From the NCBI RefSeq assembly GCF_003315205.1, contig NZ_QNRR01000014.1, positions 99,384 to 163,383 of the forward strand: a stretch of DNA of 64,000 bases. The letters run 5' to 3'. Source of the DNA: Roseimicrobium gellanilyticum (GTDB lineage Bacteria > Verrucomicrobiota > Verrucomicrobiia > Verrucomicrobiales > Verrucomicrobiaceae). The translations under genes were made by a program, and so were the position numbers. Shown here piece after piece: positions 27,547-35,886 of this stretch (the first letter of the stretch is position 1; each line of letters starts with the position of its first letter). A model generated the notes under the pieces. That model was not told the DNA's origin. It did not search any database and saw nothing but the letters and a program-made list of their open reading frames with translations.

Positions 27547-28776
27547 TTAGCCTTTCTTGGGCAGGATGGCGTCGCCAAGGCTGAAGATGGGGGCGTAGAT
27601 GGCGTACACAAGAAAGCCCACCAAACAGCCCAACAGCATGATGGTGAGGGGCTCCAGAATCTTGTCGATCTGGTTCGCCATGGTATCCAACTCGTCTTCG
27701 TAATCGTCGGCGATCTCGTTGAGCATCTCGGTGCCCGCACCGGTTTCAGAGGCAAGTTCAATCAAGCCGCAAATGCTGCGACCATCCGGCCCCAGCCAAT
27801 GGGACTCGATAAGGAATGCTTCATGCATGGTGCGGCCCACATTGATGTGACTTGCGAGCCGATCGAAAAACTCACGGTACTGCCAGTGCCAGGTCGCCTC
27901 TGCCGTGATTTGCAATGCTGAGGAGAGACGGACATTCGCCTCCAGCAGCATGGCCAGGCAGCGGAAGCTCACTGCGGAGGCTGACTTGCGGATGAGCTTG
28001 CCCACCACGGGCAACTTCAGGAAGAAGGACTGCGCCATCTTGGTGGAGGAGATTTTCCCCCAGTTCTTGAAGAAGAAATACAGGCCCAGCACCGGCAGCA
28101 GCACGGTCCAGGGTTGATGCAGCAGCGTGTCTGAGATGGCCAGCAGGATCTTCGTTCCCGTGGCGAGGGGCACATTCATCTCAGTGTACAGCTTCTGCAT
28201 CGCCGGCACGAGCGTGTAGCTCATCACAACAATCACACCAACGCCCAGCGCGAGAACGATGGCGGGATAGATCATGCCCGCCTTGAGCTTCTTCAGGATG
28301 CGCGCCGTTTTCTTCTGCGCGCCACCGATGCGGCGGCACACCGTTGCAAGTTGCCCGGCCTCTTCTCCCGCGACAATCAGACTCAGCAATTCCTTCGGGA
28401 AGACATCGGGATGCTTCTCGATGGCGGCGCTGAACTTCTCCCCGATGGAGAGATCATAGACCAGTTCCGCAATCACCCCGCGGTACTTTGGCGAGCGCAC
28501 CCGGTTCGCCTGAAGCTGCAGGCTCTTGATGATGCTGATGTTGCGCTCCAGGCATCGGGCGAGACCGTTGAAAAACAACACACGGTCATCCAGGTTTTCC
28601 TTCGGCAAAGTGAGGCGGTGGACCGTCTCATCCACACCGGTGATGTCCTCGATGTTCGCAGTTTCATTGCTGCCCAATCCGGAGCCGATGATGGCTTTCT
28701 CATGGGTGTCCGTGTCCACGAAGGCCTCGTGTTTCGAGCCTGTGTGGACGTTTGTGATGAGGACCTTCTTGAGCAT
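27547..28776 (-). CDS. GspF/PilC-type inner-membrane platform protein
   Basis: This 409-residue protein has the duplicated T2SSF fold: cytoplasmic domains at about 75-190 and 270-390 and three transmembrane helices (about 175-200, 225-245 and 380-400). Family landmarks include FFNGLARCLERNISI, LLSLIVAGEEAGQL near the end of the first domain, and CGLIELASETGAGTEMLNEIADDYEDELD in the second. It anchors the assembly ATPase and extracts pilins from the membrane. It sits between the pseudopilin genes, 38 bp after one and 171 bp before the major pilin. Confidence 0.93.
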   Translation of the reverse strand: MLKKVLITNVHTGSKHEAFVDTDTHEKAIIGSGLGSNETANIEDITGVDETVHRLTLPKENLDDRVLFFNGLARCLERNISIIKSLQLQANRVRSPKYRGVIAELVYDLSIGEKFSAAIEKHPDVFPKELLSLIVAGEEAGQLATVCRRIGGAQKKTARILKKLKAGMIYPAIVLALGVGVIVVMSYTLVPAMQKLYTEMNVPLATGTKILLAISDTLLHQPWTVLLPVLGLYFFFKNWGKISSTKMAQSFFLKLPVVGKLIRKSASAVSFRCLAMLLEANVRLSSALQITAEATWHWQYREFFDRLASHINVGRTMHEAFLIESHWLGPDGRSICGLIELASETGAGTEMLNEIADDYEDELDTMANQIDKILEPLTIMLLGCLVGFLVYAIYAPIFSLGDAILPKKG

Positions 28777-28814
28777 GGCGTCGTGACGGCGGTGGGTGGG
28801 GATGCGCGGGCAGA

Positions 28815-29261
28815 TCAGCGAATCTTGGCGCGATAGGCATCCACGGAGATGTTGCGGTTCGTGGCGCCGCCCACGGGATTGCGAATGGTGACGGAGCAGG
28901 TGGTCTTTTCCACGGTGCCCATGGACGTGGCCAGCGTGGTGTTGGACACTGCAGTGAAGCTCACCTGCTTGTTCGAACCCGTGGTGGTTGGGACGATGAC
29001 ATTCTCCAGGTCGGCATTGTCCCGCACGTCAGGCAGGAGGGCGAGCGCCTCGGCATCTGACAGGCCAAGCTGCCAGAGCCGTGCCGCGTTGTCGTGATAG
29101 TTATACGCCACCGACTGGCTCAGCGCTGCGGTGTGCTGGGTGTTCATCGTTGCCGTAAGCGACACTGCACCACCAATCGCAAGCCCCAGCAGCGCTGAAG
29201 CCACCAGGACCTCCGCAAAGGTGTAGCCGCACGCGCGGCGATGGGACGCAGAAGTTTTCAT
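28815..29261 (-). CDS. Pseudopilin (GspI/PilV-like position)
   Basis: This 148-residue protein starts at the ATG overlapping the stop of the upstream pseudopilin gene (ATGA). Its class III signal reads MKTSASHRRACG, then YTFAEVLVASALLGLAIGG, with Tyr at mature position 1 instead of Phe and Glu at 5. The remainder includes a Thr/Val-rich C-terminal domain. Tight coupling with the larger GspJ-like neighbour suggests the two assemble together. Confidence 0.88.
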   Translation of the reverse strand: MKTSASHRRACGYTFAEVLVASALLGLAIGGAVSLTATMNTQHTAALSQSVAYNYHDNAARLWQLGLSDAEALALLPDVRDNADLENVIVPTTTGSNKQVSFTAVSNTTLATSMGTVEKTTCSVTIRNPVGGATNRNISVDAYRAKIR

Positions 29262-30286
29262 GACGAGGGAAACATCGGCACCGTGAACATGAAGGAGGTG
29301 CGACCACCCATGTGATTGTAACCACGACGCGGGTCCGTGGTGCCGTAGCTGCCATTCCACACGCCAGACGGCTTGGCATTTGTTGGAAGCGCCAGTGACT
29401 CCTCCGAGGGATCCGGCCAGAAGAGGAAATAGAAGGGCTGTTCCGCGGCCTTCTTGAAGCGATCAATGGTCGTGCTGTCTTCCACAACAGCCAGGCGTGA
29501 GCGCCGTTCAAAGGCCACCACGGTGGGAGCAAAGTTATCGGTCTCCGTCTTTCGGTAGAAGACGTCGTAGTATGCAGTGAGACTGGTGCCCACATAGCGT
29601 CGCATGGCCGCATAGGTGCCGATCTGCGTGCTCGTGGAATTTGGATCTGTGGCCTGCACCATGTCCAGATCATAGACCGCCAGTACCGGGATGGTGGCGG
29701 CATTCGCCGAATAGCCCAGGATGAAGATGGTCAGATTCGGCGCGGGCGCAGACTGCGTCGGATCATCGTAGTTGCGATAGCCACGCGTAAAGACCGAAGA
29801 AGCGCCGCTGACCTTGGCATTCAAATAGGTGCGGAAGGCATCGGGCGTGTCCAGCTTCGAGCCGTCCGTGGGCGAGGGAATCGTAAGCGGGCGAATCGTG
29901 TTCAGCACATTGGCATTTCTCAGCAGGCAGAACACGGCAATGCTCTGCGTGACGTCCGCCATGAACTTCTCCCGCATGACCTCGGCCCGCGCGAGGCTGC
30001 CGAAGTTCGGCGCCACAGGAACATTGATGTTGTTGCTGGACGACTGCCCGGGGAAGAAATTGCTCCGCATGCTGGAGCTCGGGAGCCGGACAGTAGAAAG
30101 GTTGGTGAACTGCCGTTGGTTCCGCGTCAGCGTCCCATAAGCCAGCGCTGCGGAACCCACGACCACACCGGCGATCGCCGTGGCCACCACCAGCTCAGCC
30201 AGGGAGAAGCCAGCGCGCAACCCTCTCCAACGTGCCCGTGCAGAGGCCGCTTTCTGAATGTGTGTACGATGGAGGAAGAAGAACAT
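29258..30286 (-). CDS. Large pseudopilin (GspJ/PilW-like position)
   Basis: This 342-residue protein has a 26-residue basic leader ending RAG, then FSLAELVVATAIAGVVVGS with Glu at position 5. It is far larger than typical pseudopilins, with a globular domain of about 290 residues rich in Asn, Thr and Tyr; its size and operon position recall PilW/GspJ. It lies 17 bp after the PilX-like gene. No known fold was recognised in the C-terminal part. Confidence 0.85.
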   Translation of the reverse strand: MFFFLHRTHIQKAASARARWRGLRAGFSLAELVVATAIAGVVVGSAALAYGTLTRNQRQFTNLSTVRLPSSSMRSNFFPGQSSSNNINVPVAPNFGSLARAEVMREKFMADVTQSIAVFCLLRNANVLNTIRPLTIPSPTDGSKLDTPDAFRTYLNAKVSGASSVFTRGYRNYDDPTQSAPAPNLTIFILGYSANAATIPVLAVYDLDMVQATDPNSTSTQIGTYAAMRRYVGTSLTAYYDVFYRKTETDNFAPTVVAFERRSRLAVVEDSTTIDRFKKAAEQPFYFLFWPDPSEESLALPTNAKPSGVWNGSYGTTDPRRGYNHMGGRTSFMFTVPMFPSS

Positions 30287-30303
30287 CAGAAGGAAGAAAG
30301 ATG

Positions 30304-31908
30304 TCAGCGCACAAGGACATAGGGCTCAATCCACGCATCTCGCGGAAGCATCAATTCCAGCTCTTCCGTCGGGCTGGCGTCGCGTGCCAGGAGGAAGCGG
30401 GCCACGCTGTCCGTGTAGGTGCTGTTGATGCTCCAGTTCGTGCGGATGCCGCCGATGATCTGCGCATTCACCGTGCTGCTGGGTGGCGCGAGATAGAGAT
30501 TCCGGTATTCATTGAAGAGCTGCATGCGCCAGCGCAACGGCCCGCCTGAGACAAGACTGCTACCGCGCCACTCCATGTAGAGTGTGACCGCGGCTGTGGT
30601 GCCGGAGCTGTTTCCGGGGCCCACCGCAAGAATCAATGGCCGGCTGTTTTCTCCGATGAAGCGGATGTCGCGCAAATCTGCCTGCTGCACCCAGATGATC
30701 ACCGGATCCAATGCCGCCGCACTGGTGTAGTCCGTGGTGGTGGTCTGCCCTTCCAACACAAGTTGTTCCAGGCCACTGACAATCTTCAGGTGTTTCAATC
30801 CAGAGTTCTTGAGGCGCACCACAAGCACATTCAGGTTCCCACTCTTGGTGTATCCATAAGGCGAAGTCGTGGGCACGGGATACGTGGGGCTGGATTCCAG
30901 CTTCACCTGGAAAGGGCCGGTGGACGTTCCGTTTGCGACGTCCGTTTCAATGTTGGTACTGCTGCTGCTGTTCGTGCTGCACGTCATCCATGTGGAAGTG
31001 CCTCCCGACTCCAGCGTGGTCTTGATGGAGCCCACCGGGAAGTCGGTGTTCTCAATGAGCTTGAGCGTGCCGTTGGTGACTGCCGTCGGATTCGACGTGC
31101 CGCCGTAACCGGCGGTGGCCATGGGGCGTGAAGGGAAGTTATCCGGCATCAGCGACGCGGATCCATCATTTGTCTTCGTCGTATTGGTGATGCTGGAAAC
31201 CGCCTGCAAACACGATGTGGCCTTCAAGTTTCCCATCGCTGCGGTGCCATCGTAGATGACCACACGTCCATCCACCCGGATGTTGCCGCTGAAGCTGTAC
31301 GTCCCCGAAGTGGTGGGTCGCTTGTGCACAATCAGAAGATCTCCCAGCAACGTGGAAGGATAGCTCTTCTGATAGTTGTAGATGGTGAGGCTTTCCGTCT
31401 GTGCGCTGTCCGAGTCGGCGGCAGTGCGCAGATAAAACACACTGTTGTCCGCGGTCGGCAGGAGTCTGAGATTGTTGAACGGATAGCTGATTGTGGCATC
31501 CGAGGCGCGCTGGATGCTGCGGTATGCGCTGAAGTTGGCGTACGCGCCGGCGGAGATCCCGCCCCAGGTGGTGGTGTCCGCGTAAGCCGTGCCCGAGCCT
31601 GCAGGCAGCACGGCGGTGCTGGCGGTGCGAGTCACGTTGTCGCGCAGCGAGTAGGTGTACGCATACTGCTGGTTCACCGCGGCGGTATTTCCCCACACCA
31701 CATGACGCTTCACGCCGATGCCCATGCGTTCAGTTTGCTGGAGCCGGGCTCCCATCAGGTGGATGGCCGCGGTCAGTGCAATCGACCCCACAAAGATGAA
31801 CATGAGCACCGCCACCATGGCTGCACCGCGCTCTCCACACCGCATGCGGCGAAGTCGCACGGAGAAGACCACACCGGAGCCGGAAGCGATGGTGCGTGGA
31901 ACCTTCAT
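30304..31908 (-). CDS. PilX-like membrane-anchored pilus protein
   Basis: The ATG at 31908 overlaps the upstream stop (ATGA) and gives 534 residues; upstream in-frame codons were rejected. The N-terminus is basic, then RCGERGAAMVAVLMFIFVGSIALTAAIHL forms one membrane helix. It resembles PilX-type proteins: it lacks the Glu at position 5 and has no clear FxxxE motif. The remaining 480 residues are Ser/Thr/Asn-rich, probably beta-rich and extracytoplasmic. Similar large PilX-like proteins are common in verrucomicrobial pilus loci, but the function is unknown. Confidence 0.75.
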   Translation of the reverse strand: MKVPRTIASGSGVVFSVRLRRMRCGERGAAMVAVLMFIFVGSIALTAAIHLMGARLQQTERMGIGVKRHVVWGNTAAVNQQYAYTYSLRDNVTRTASTAVLPAGSGTAYADTTTWGGISAGAYANFSAYRSIQRASDATISYPFNNLRLLPTADNSVFYLRTAADSDSAQTESLTIYNYQKSYPSTLLGDLLIVHKRPTTSGTYSFSGNIRVDGRVVIYDGTAAMGNLKATSCLQAVSSITNTTKTNDGSASLMPDNFPSRPMATAGYGGTSNPTAVTNGTLKLIENTDFPVGSIKTTLESGGTSTWMTCSTNSSSSTNIETDVANGTSTGPFQVKLESSPTYPVPTTSPYGYTKSGNLNVLVVRLKNSGLKHLKIVSGLEQLVLEGQTTTTDYTSAAALDPVIIWVQQADLRDIRFIGENSRPLILAVGPGNSSGTTAAVTLYMEWRGSSLVSGGPLRWRMQLFNEYRNLYLAPPSSTVNAQIIGGIRTNWSINSTYTDSVARFLLARDASPTEELELMLPRDAWIEPYVLVR

Positions 31909-32726
31909 GGATTCTGCGACGGCGCGGGCACGAGCTTTTGCAGAAGCTTCATCGCCTGATCCCATTCGGAGGACGGCTTTTCGGCGGCAGGTATCAGTGC
32001 CGCGGGCAAGGTGGCGGGAGAAGTGGGACTCTCATCCTCCACCGGCAACGCCTTGGGCACGTTTTCCGTGTTCACCATGTAGTTCTCATTGAAGGCAGGC
32101 GTCTGTGCCGTCGCGGGAAACTGCCGGGTCACCGGAGCGCCATTCTTGTCCTGGCTGTTCTTCTCCCACTGGTTCTTCGCCGTGGGCTGGCCCATGAGCC
32201 GCACGCGGACTGACGGACGGATATCCACCGGAATGGTCAGCGCTCGCGGTGGCAGGCCTGTAGGCTTTGCCTCCACCCATACGAGGTTGATGGCGTCGTG
32301 CGAGATGCTCGCCACGCGCAGGGAGATGGTTTGCTCAGGAAGCACCTGTGGCACGATTTGCCCGGCCTCCAGCACCATGTCCCCCAACATCACACGCAGA
32401 CCACTGGGGCCGGGCGACACACCGACCACGCGAAGCTTGGCGAGGACATCGCGGACCTGATTCTCCTCGTTGGTGCCCTTCTGATTCTGCACCTGAATTT
32501 CCACATCACTTCGGCCAAAGGGGTTGCGATCCATTTCGCGGACCGCTTCTGAGGTCTTGTCGTTCGGCTTCAGCAGCGTGTACTTCACGGCATCATGCCC
32601 TGGACCCGCTTGTACAGGCGCTGCGACGGATGGTACGTCAGGGACATACTCCTGCTGCGCGTGCAACGCTGCCTCAGACAGCAGCACAGTTCCCAACAAG
32701 GTGGCGATGGTGGTTCTCATCTTCAT
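31905..32726 (-). CDS. Secreted alignment protein in the PilP/GspC position
   Basis: This 273-residue protein has a signal peptide (cleavage near LHAQQ), an extended Pro-rich region and a small beta domain near residues 100-165. That domain (VLAKLRVVGVSPG, VMLGDMVLEAGQIVPQ, LRVASISHDAINLVWVE) resembles the PilP/GspC homology domain that contacts the secretin. Synteny supports this: it follows PilM-, PilN- and PilO-like genes. Sequence similarity alone is weak, so the assignment is inference. The C-terminal 80 residues are Pro/Ala-rich. Confidence 0.65.
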   Translation of the reverse strand: MKMRTTIATLLGTVLLSEAALHAQQEYVPDVPSVAAPVQAGPGHDAVKYTLLKPNDKTSEAVREMDRNPFGRSDVEIQVQNQKGTNEENQVRDVLAKLRVVGVSPGPSGLRVMLGDMVLEAGQIVPQVLPEQTISLRVASISHDAINLVWVEAKPTGLPPRALTIPVDIRPSVRVRLMGQPTAKNQWEKNSQDKNGAPVTRQFPATAQTPAFNENYMVNTENVPKALPVEDESPTSPATLPAALIPAAEKPSSEWDQAMKLLQKLVPAPSQNP

Positions 32727-32738
32727 GGGACGTGACGG

Positions 32739-33305
32739 CTATTGGGCGGGAGGCGCATCCACAGGGGCCTCCAGATCGATGATTGGAATCTCAAAGCGGA
32801 GCTCAAGGTTCACCTGACGACCGGTCTCCCCCTGCCTGAGCCTGCAGGAGGTGACGCGGGAGAGCGGGACCTTCCTCTCCAACTCGCCAAGCCAGTTCAT
32901 CGTCTTGGAGAATTCATCCTCCACCACCAGCGTGCCCTGAAGGAACCGGGGCATCATCTTGTTCTCCCGATGCTCACGCACCTCGAACTTCTGTGAAACG
33001 GTCAGGATGCCGCTGTTGCGCAGAAGACTTTGCAACACCTGCTCCGCCTCCTGCACGGTCTGGATGCGCTTGATGAATGGCTTCCAGTCATTGAGAAACT
33101 GGCTCAGATCACCGGAGTCATACTTCAGGCGTGTCAGCGTGGTGCTGGCCACTTCGCTGGCGGTCGCTGCGTTGCGGCAGTCCGTTTCTGCCATTTCCGC
33201 CTCTTCTTTCATGGCCTTGGCCCGCTGGTGCATGATCTGCGTGCCGTAGGCGATGGTGGCCACGAACATCATCAGCACGACGCAGGCGATTTTGGTTCCG
33301 TTCAT
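32739..33305 (-). CDS. PilO/GspM-like inner-membrane protein
   Basis: The start at 33305 gives 188 residues with one N-terminal transmembrane helix (KIACVVLMMFVATIAYGTQIM). A coiled-coil stretch follows (about 25-60) and then a small ferredoxin-like periplasmic domain (about 90-185). This layout and the gene order PilM-N-O-P identify it as the PilO/GspM-type alignment subunit, which pairs with the neighbouring PilN-like protein. Direct sequence similarity is low. It is 12 bp before the PilP-like gene. Confidence 0.65.
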   Translation of the reverse strand: MNGTKIACVVLMMFVATIAYGTQIMHQRAKAMKEEAEMAETDCRNAATASEVASTTLTRLKYDSGDLSQFLNDWKPFIKRIQTVQEAEQVLQSLLRNSGILTVSQKFEVREHRENKMMPRFLQGTLVVEDEFSKTMNWLGELERKVPLSRVTSCRLRQGETGRQVNLELRFEIPIIDLEAPVDAPPAQ

Positions 33306-33342
33306 AGGAAAGTCTGTTGAGGGATGGTGATGCCGGGCGGGA

Positions 33343-33891
33343 TCAGAATTGCTGCCACACCAGCATGGTGCGGTAGTCCAGACCGTCACCGGACTTGGTT
33401 TGCTGGCTGTTGTAGGCGCGGTAGTTCAGCGCACCCACGGCGCTCTGGATGCGCCCCACTTCTTCGAGCGTGCCGCTATTGATCTTCACCGCCATGAATA
33501 GCTGCTGCGGCATCTCCGGACTGCGCTCAAGTGTCATCTCTCCAAGGCTGATTTCCGGCGGCACGCTGCGAAGCACCGCCACGGTAATCGGCTGGAGCGT
33601 ACGTGTGCCCTCCACCCACTGGGCCAGCTTCTCGGCTTTCTTCTTGTCCACTTCCACCAGGGAAGTCTCCGCGGCGTATCCCGCGGTGGTCTCTTCATGA
33701 GTAGCCTGCTGCTGCTTCCAGAAGTCGCGATCCTCTGTCGCCTGGCGGAGGGTCATGTACGAAGTGGCGCCGAAGTACCCACCTCCGATGAGCGCGAGGT
33801 AAAACATGATGGGCACCATCATGAAGACGGATGGCAGCCTCCGCGCCGTGTCCGTGCGCGGCGTCTTGAAATCGTGACAAATGGTCTGCAT
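33343..33891 (-). CDS. PilN/GspL-C-like inner-membrane protein
   Basis: This 182-residue protein has a short cytoplasmic N-terminus and a transmembrane helix near residues 24-44 (SVFMMVPIMFYLALIGGGYFG). A coiled coil follows (LRQATEDRDFWKQQQATHEE), then a small alpha/beta domain. The pattern fits PilN. The ATG at 33891 was preferred over an upstream TTG at 33912. Together with the following gene it should form the periplasmic PilN-PilO heterodimer linking platform and secretin. The assignment rests on layout and synteny. Confidence 0.65.
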   Translation of the reverse strand: MQTICHDFKTPRTDTARRLPSVFMMVPIMFYLALIGGGYFGATSYMTLRQATEDRDFWKQQQATHEETTAGYAAETSLVEVDKKKAEKLAQWVEGTRTLQPITVAVLRSVPPEISLGEMTLERSPEMPQQLFMAVKINSGTLEEVGRIQSAVGALNYRAYNSQQTKSGDGLDYRTMLVWQQF

Positions 33892-33929
33892 AGCAATGAA
33901 GTTGAAGTTCAAATGGTCCCGCCGGGCGA

Positions 33930-34802
33930 TCAGTTCATGCCAATCGAGCGCCAGAGCTGATCATCCTGGGTGATGTCCACGGCCCCGATGCTGGAGAGCT
34001 GGCTGACCATGGCGGTAGAGAAGCGCTCGTCCGTGCCGTCATGCACATAGAACACCGGCGTGCCCTGCGGAAACTTCTGCACGAGCGGGGCGATGATTTG
34101 CAGCATGGCATCCGGACTCTCCGTGCCCATGCCACTTCTCGAGCGGAGATCCGTCCACTGCCCGGCCTGCTGCGCGAGCGCGGCAATGGAGCCTTCACAG
34201 GTGGCGATGAGAAGGAAGCTCCCCTTCGCCTCCGGACGCCCCGAGTTGTAGATCTCGGTGAGCTTCGTCTCCATCATGGCAAAGAGTCCGCAGCAGATGC
34301 GACCGGCCTTGAGCCCGTTCGCCCGCAGGGCCTCCTCAGTGACTTTCACCATGGAGTCATCACAGGCCATGAGGATGGACGCCGTGGAATCCGGATGATG
34401 GAAGAGGGCATAGCGCTTGCCGCGATCGAACTTCGCGCCGAGCACGGCCTTGGGATTCACCCGCAGCACTTCCTGGAAGTTCTCGCGCCGGCTGAGATTG
34501 TTCTCCAGGGAGATGATGAAGCGGTTGTTGAGCGAAACGTTCAGCCATCCACCATCCGTGAGACTGCGCCACTCCTCCGCACGCGAGGAGGCAATCTCCG
34601 GAAACTCGCCCTCTTGCACCCCGGACTCCTGGAAAGAACCACGCTTGCCCAGTGCCCTCCACGAAGTGTGGGTGCGATTCACATTCAGCAACAGGCTGCG
34701 CCGGCCCGTGAAACGCTTGTTCCACGGAATGCCCGGATCATCAGGATCCGGTCGGAAAGCGGCGAAGCTGAGCACACTTTTGATGTCTTCAAGCAGCGGC
34801 AT
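33930..34802 (-). CDS. PilM/GspL-N-like cytoplasmic protein (tentative)
   Basis: This 290-residue protein has no signal peptide or membrane helix. It occupies the PilM position between the PilT-like ATPase and the PilN-like gene. PilM is an actin-like ATPase of about 350 residues; here the actin motifs cannot be recognised confidently, though the alternating beta/alpha pattern and segments such as GSFLLIATCEGSIAALAQ are compatible. The start overlaps the ATPase gene by 14 bp. The ATG was preferred over an upstream TTG. Confidence 0.55.
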   Translation of the reverse strand: MPLLEDIKSVLSFAAFRPDPDDPGIPWNKRFTGRRSLLLNVNRTHTSWRALGKRGSFQESGVQEGEFPEIASSRAEEWRSLTDGGWLNVSLNNRFIISLENNLSRRENFQEVLRVNPKAVLGAKFDRGKRYALFHHPDSTASILMACDDSMVKVTEEALRANGLKAGRICCGLFAMMETKLTEIYNSGRPEAKGSFLLIATCEGSIAALAQQAGQWTDLRSRSGMGTESPDAMLQIIAPLVQKFPQGTPVFYVHDGTDERFSTAMVSQLSSIGAVDITQDDQLWRSIGMN

Positions 34803-35853
34803 AAGTGGAGGCAAGTTGTTCTTTTTGCAGGTAGTCGAAAACTTCGTGATCGGCGAAACCGGTCGGGCGGTTGAAGGCAGGTCTCCATCCCTCGTATTCC
34901 TTCTGCTTCAGACTGCGGTCGAAGCTGATCATGCCGCGAGTCATGCCGGCCTCGAGCTCGTGATCGAGCTTCTTGAACTCTCCACGGCGAATGATGCCGC
35001 ACACGGAGTCATAGGGCAGCAGCAGCTCATGAATGGCGAAACGGCGGGCCTTCTGCTCATCCAGCAACAGGCGCTGGCAAAGGATGCCCTTGAAGCAGTC
35101 CGCGAAGGAGAGCATCGCGTTGTCCAGACGTTCGCTGGGCACCAGCTTCAAGTAACGCTGCACCGTCTGCGCCGCGCTGGTGGTATGCAGTGTGGCGACC
35201 ACCACGTGCCCTGTCTCTGCCGCCTGCAGCGCAATCTCCGCAGTTTCACCATCGCGAATTTCACCGACTACGATCACATCCGGCGCCTGACGCAGAGCTG
35301 CCCGCAGCGACTTTCCGAAGTCCATTTCATCACTGCCGATCTCGCGCTGAGAAACCAGGGAAGGCAGACCGTGGGGGAAGAGGTACTCAATGGGATCCTC
35401 AAACGTGATCACGTGCTCCTGCCGTCGCTTGGCACGCTCCATGAGCATGGACGCGATGGTGGTGGATTTACCGGAGCCCGTGGCGCCGCAGACAAGATAG
35501 AGGCCATTCTTAGCCTCCAGGAATGCCTTGAGTGCGGCAGGGGGCAGGCCCAGTTTGTCCACCGTGGGAATCTGCTCGGGGAGCAGACGCATGACCCAGC
35601 GCATCCTCCCGCGGGTGGCCATGCGGTTCACACGGAATCTCCGTCCGCCCATGCTCACCGCATAGTCCGCCGTGCCGGGCGCCACCTCAATGGGCACCGA
35701 GGGCTGGTAGATGTAGGAATCGTAGTAGAGCTTCCCATTCAGGCGGAAGCACAACGGCTCCCATGGAGTGATGTAGAAGTCACTGATGCCCGGGTCCTTC
35801 GCCATGTGCAGGATGCGATGCCCCAGTTGGCTGCGTTCGTGAATGTCGTCCAT
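34789..35853 (-). CDS. PilT-like type IV pilus ATPase
   Basis: This 354-residue protein has the PilT size and motif order. Walker A is GATGSGKSTTIASML near residue 123, the Asp box ITFEDPIEYLFP, Walker B APDVIVVGEIRDGETAEIAL near 190 and the His box VVVATLHTTSAAQTVQR near 215. The AIRNLIRE motif of classical retraction ATPases appears as a divergent version near the C-terminus (CGIIRRGEF). It lacks the zinc tetracysteine motif, as expected for PilT and unlike the GspE-type ATPase of this locus. A true retraction motor is plausible, which would make the fibre dynamic. Confidence 0.92.
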   Translation of the reverse strand: MDDIHERSQLGHRILHMAKDPGISDFYITPWEPLCFRLNGKLYYDSYIYQPSVPIEVAPGTADYAVSMGGRRFRVNRMATRGRMRWVMRLLPEQIPTVDKLGLPPAALKAFLEAKNGLYLVCGATGSGKSTTIASMLMERAKRRQEHVITFEDPIEYLFPHGLPSLVSQREIGSDEMDFGKSLRAALRQAPDVIVVGEIRDGETAEIALQAAETGHVVVATLHTTSAAQTVQRYLKLVPSERLDNAMLSFADCFKGILCQRLLLDEQKARRFAIHELLLPYDSVCGIIRRGEFKKLDHELEAGMTRGMISFDRSLKQKEYEGWRPAFNRPTGFADHEVFDYLQKEQLASTYAAA

Positions 35854-35886
35854 GGTGACAGAAGGAAGAAAGGAGGAAGGTCGGGC

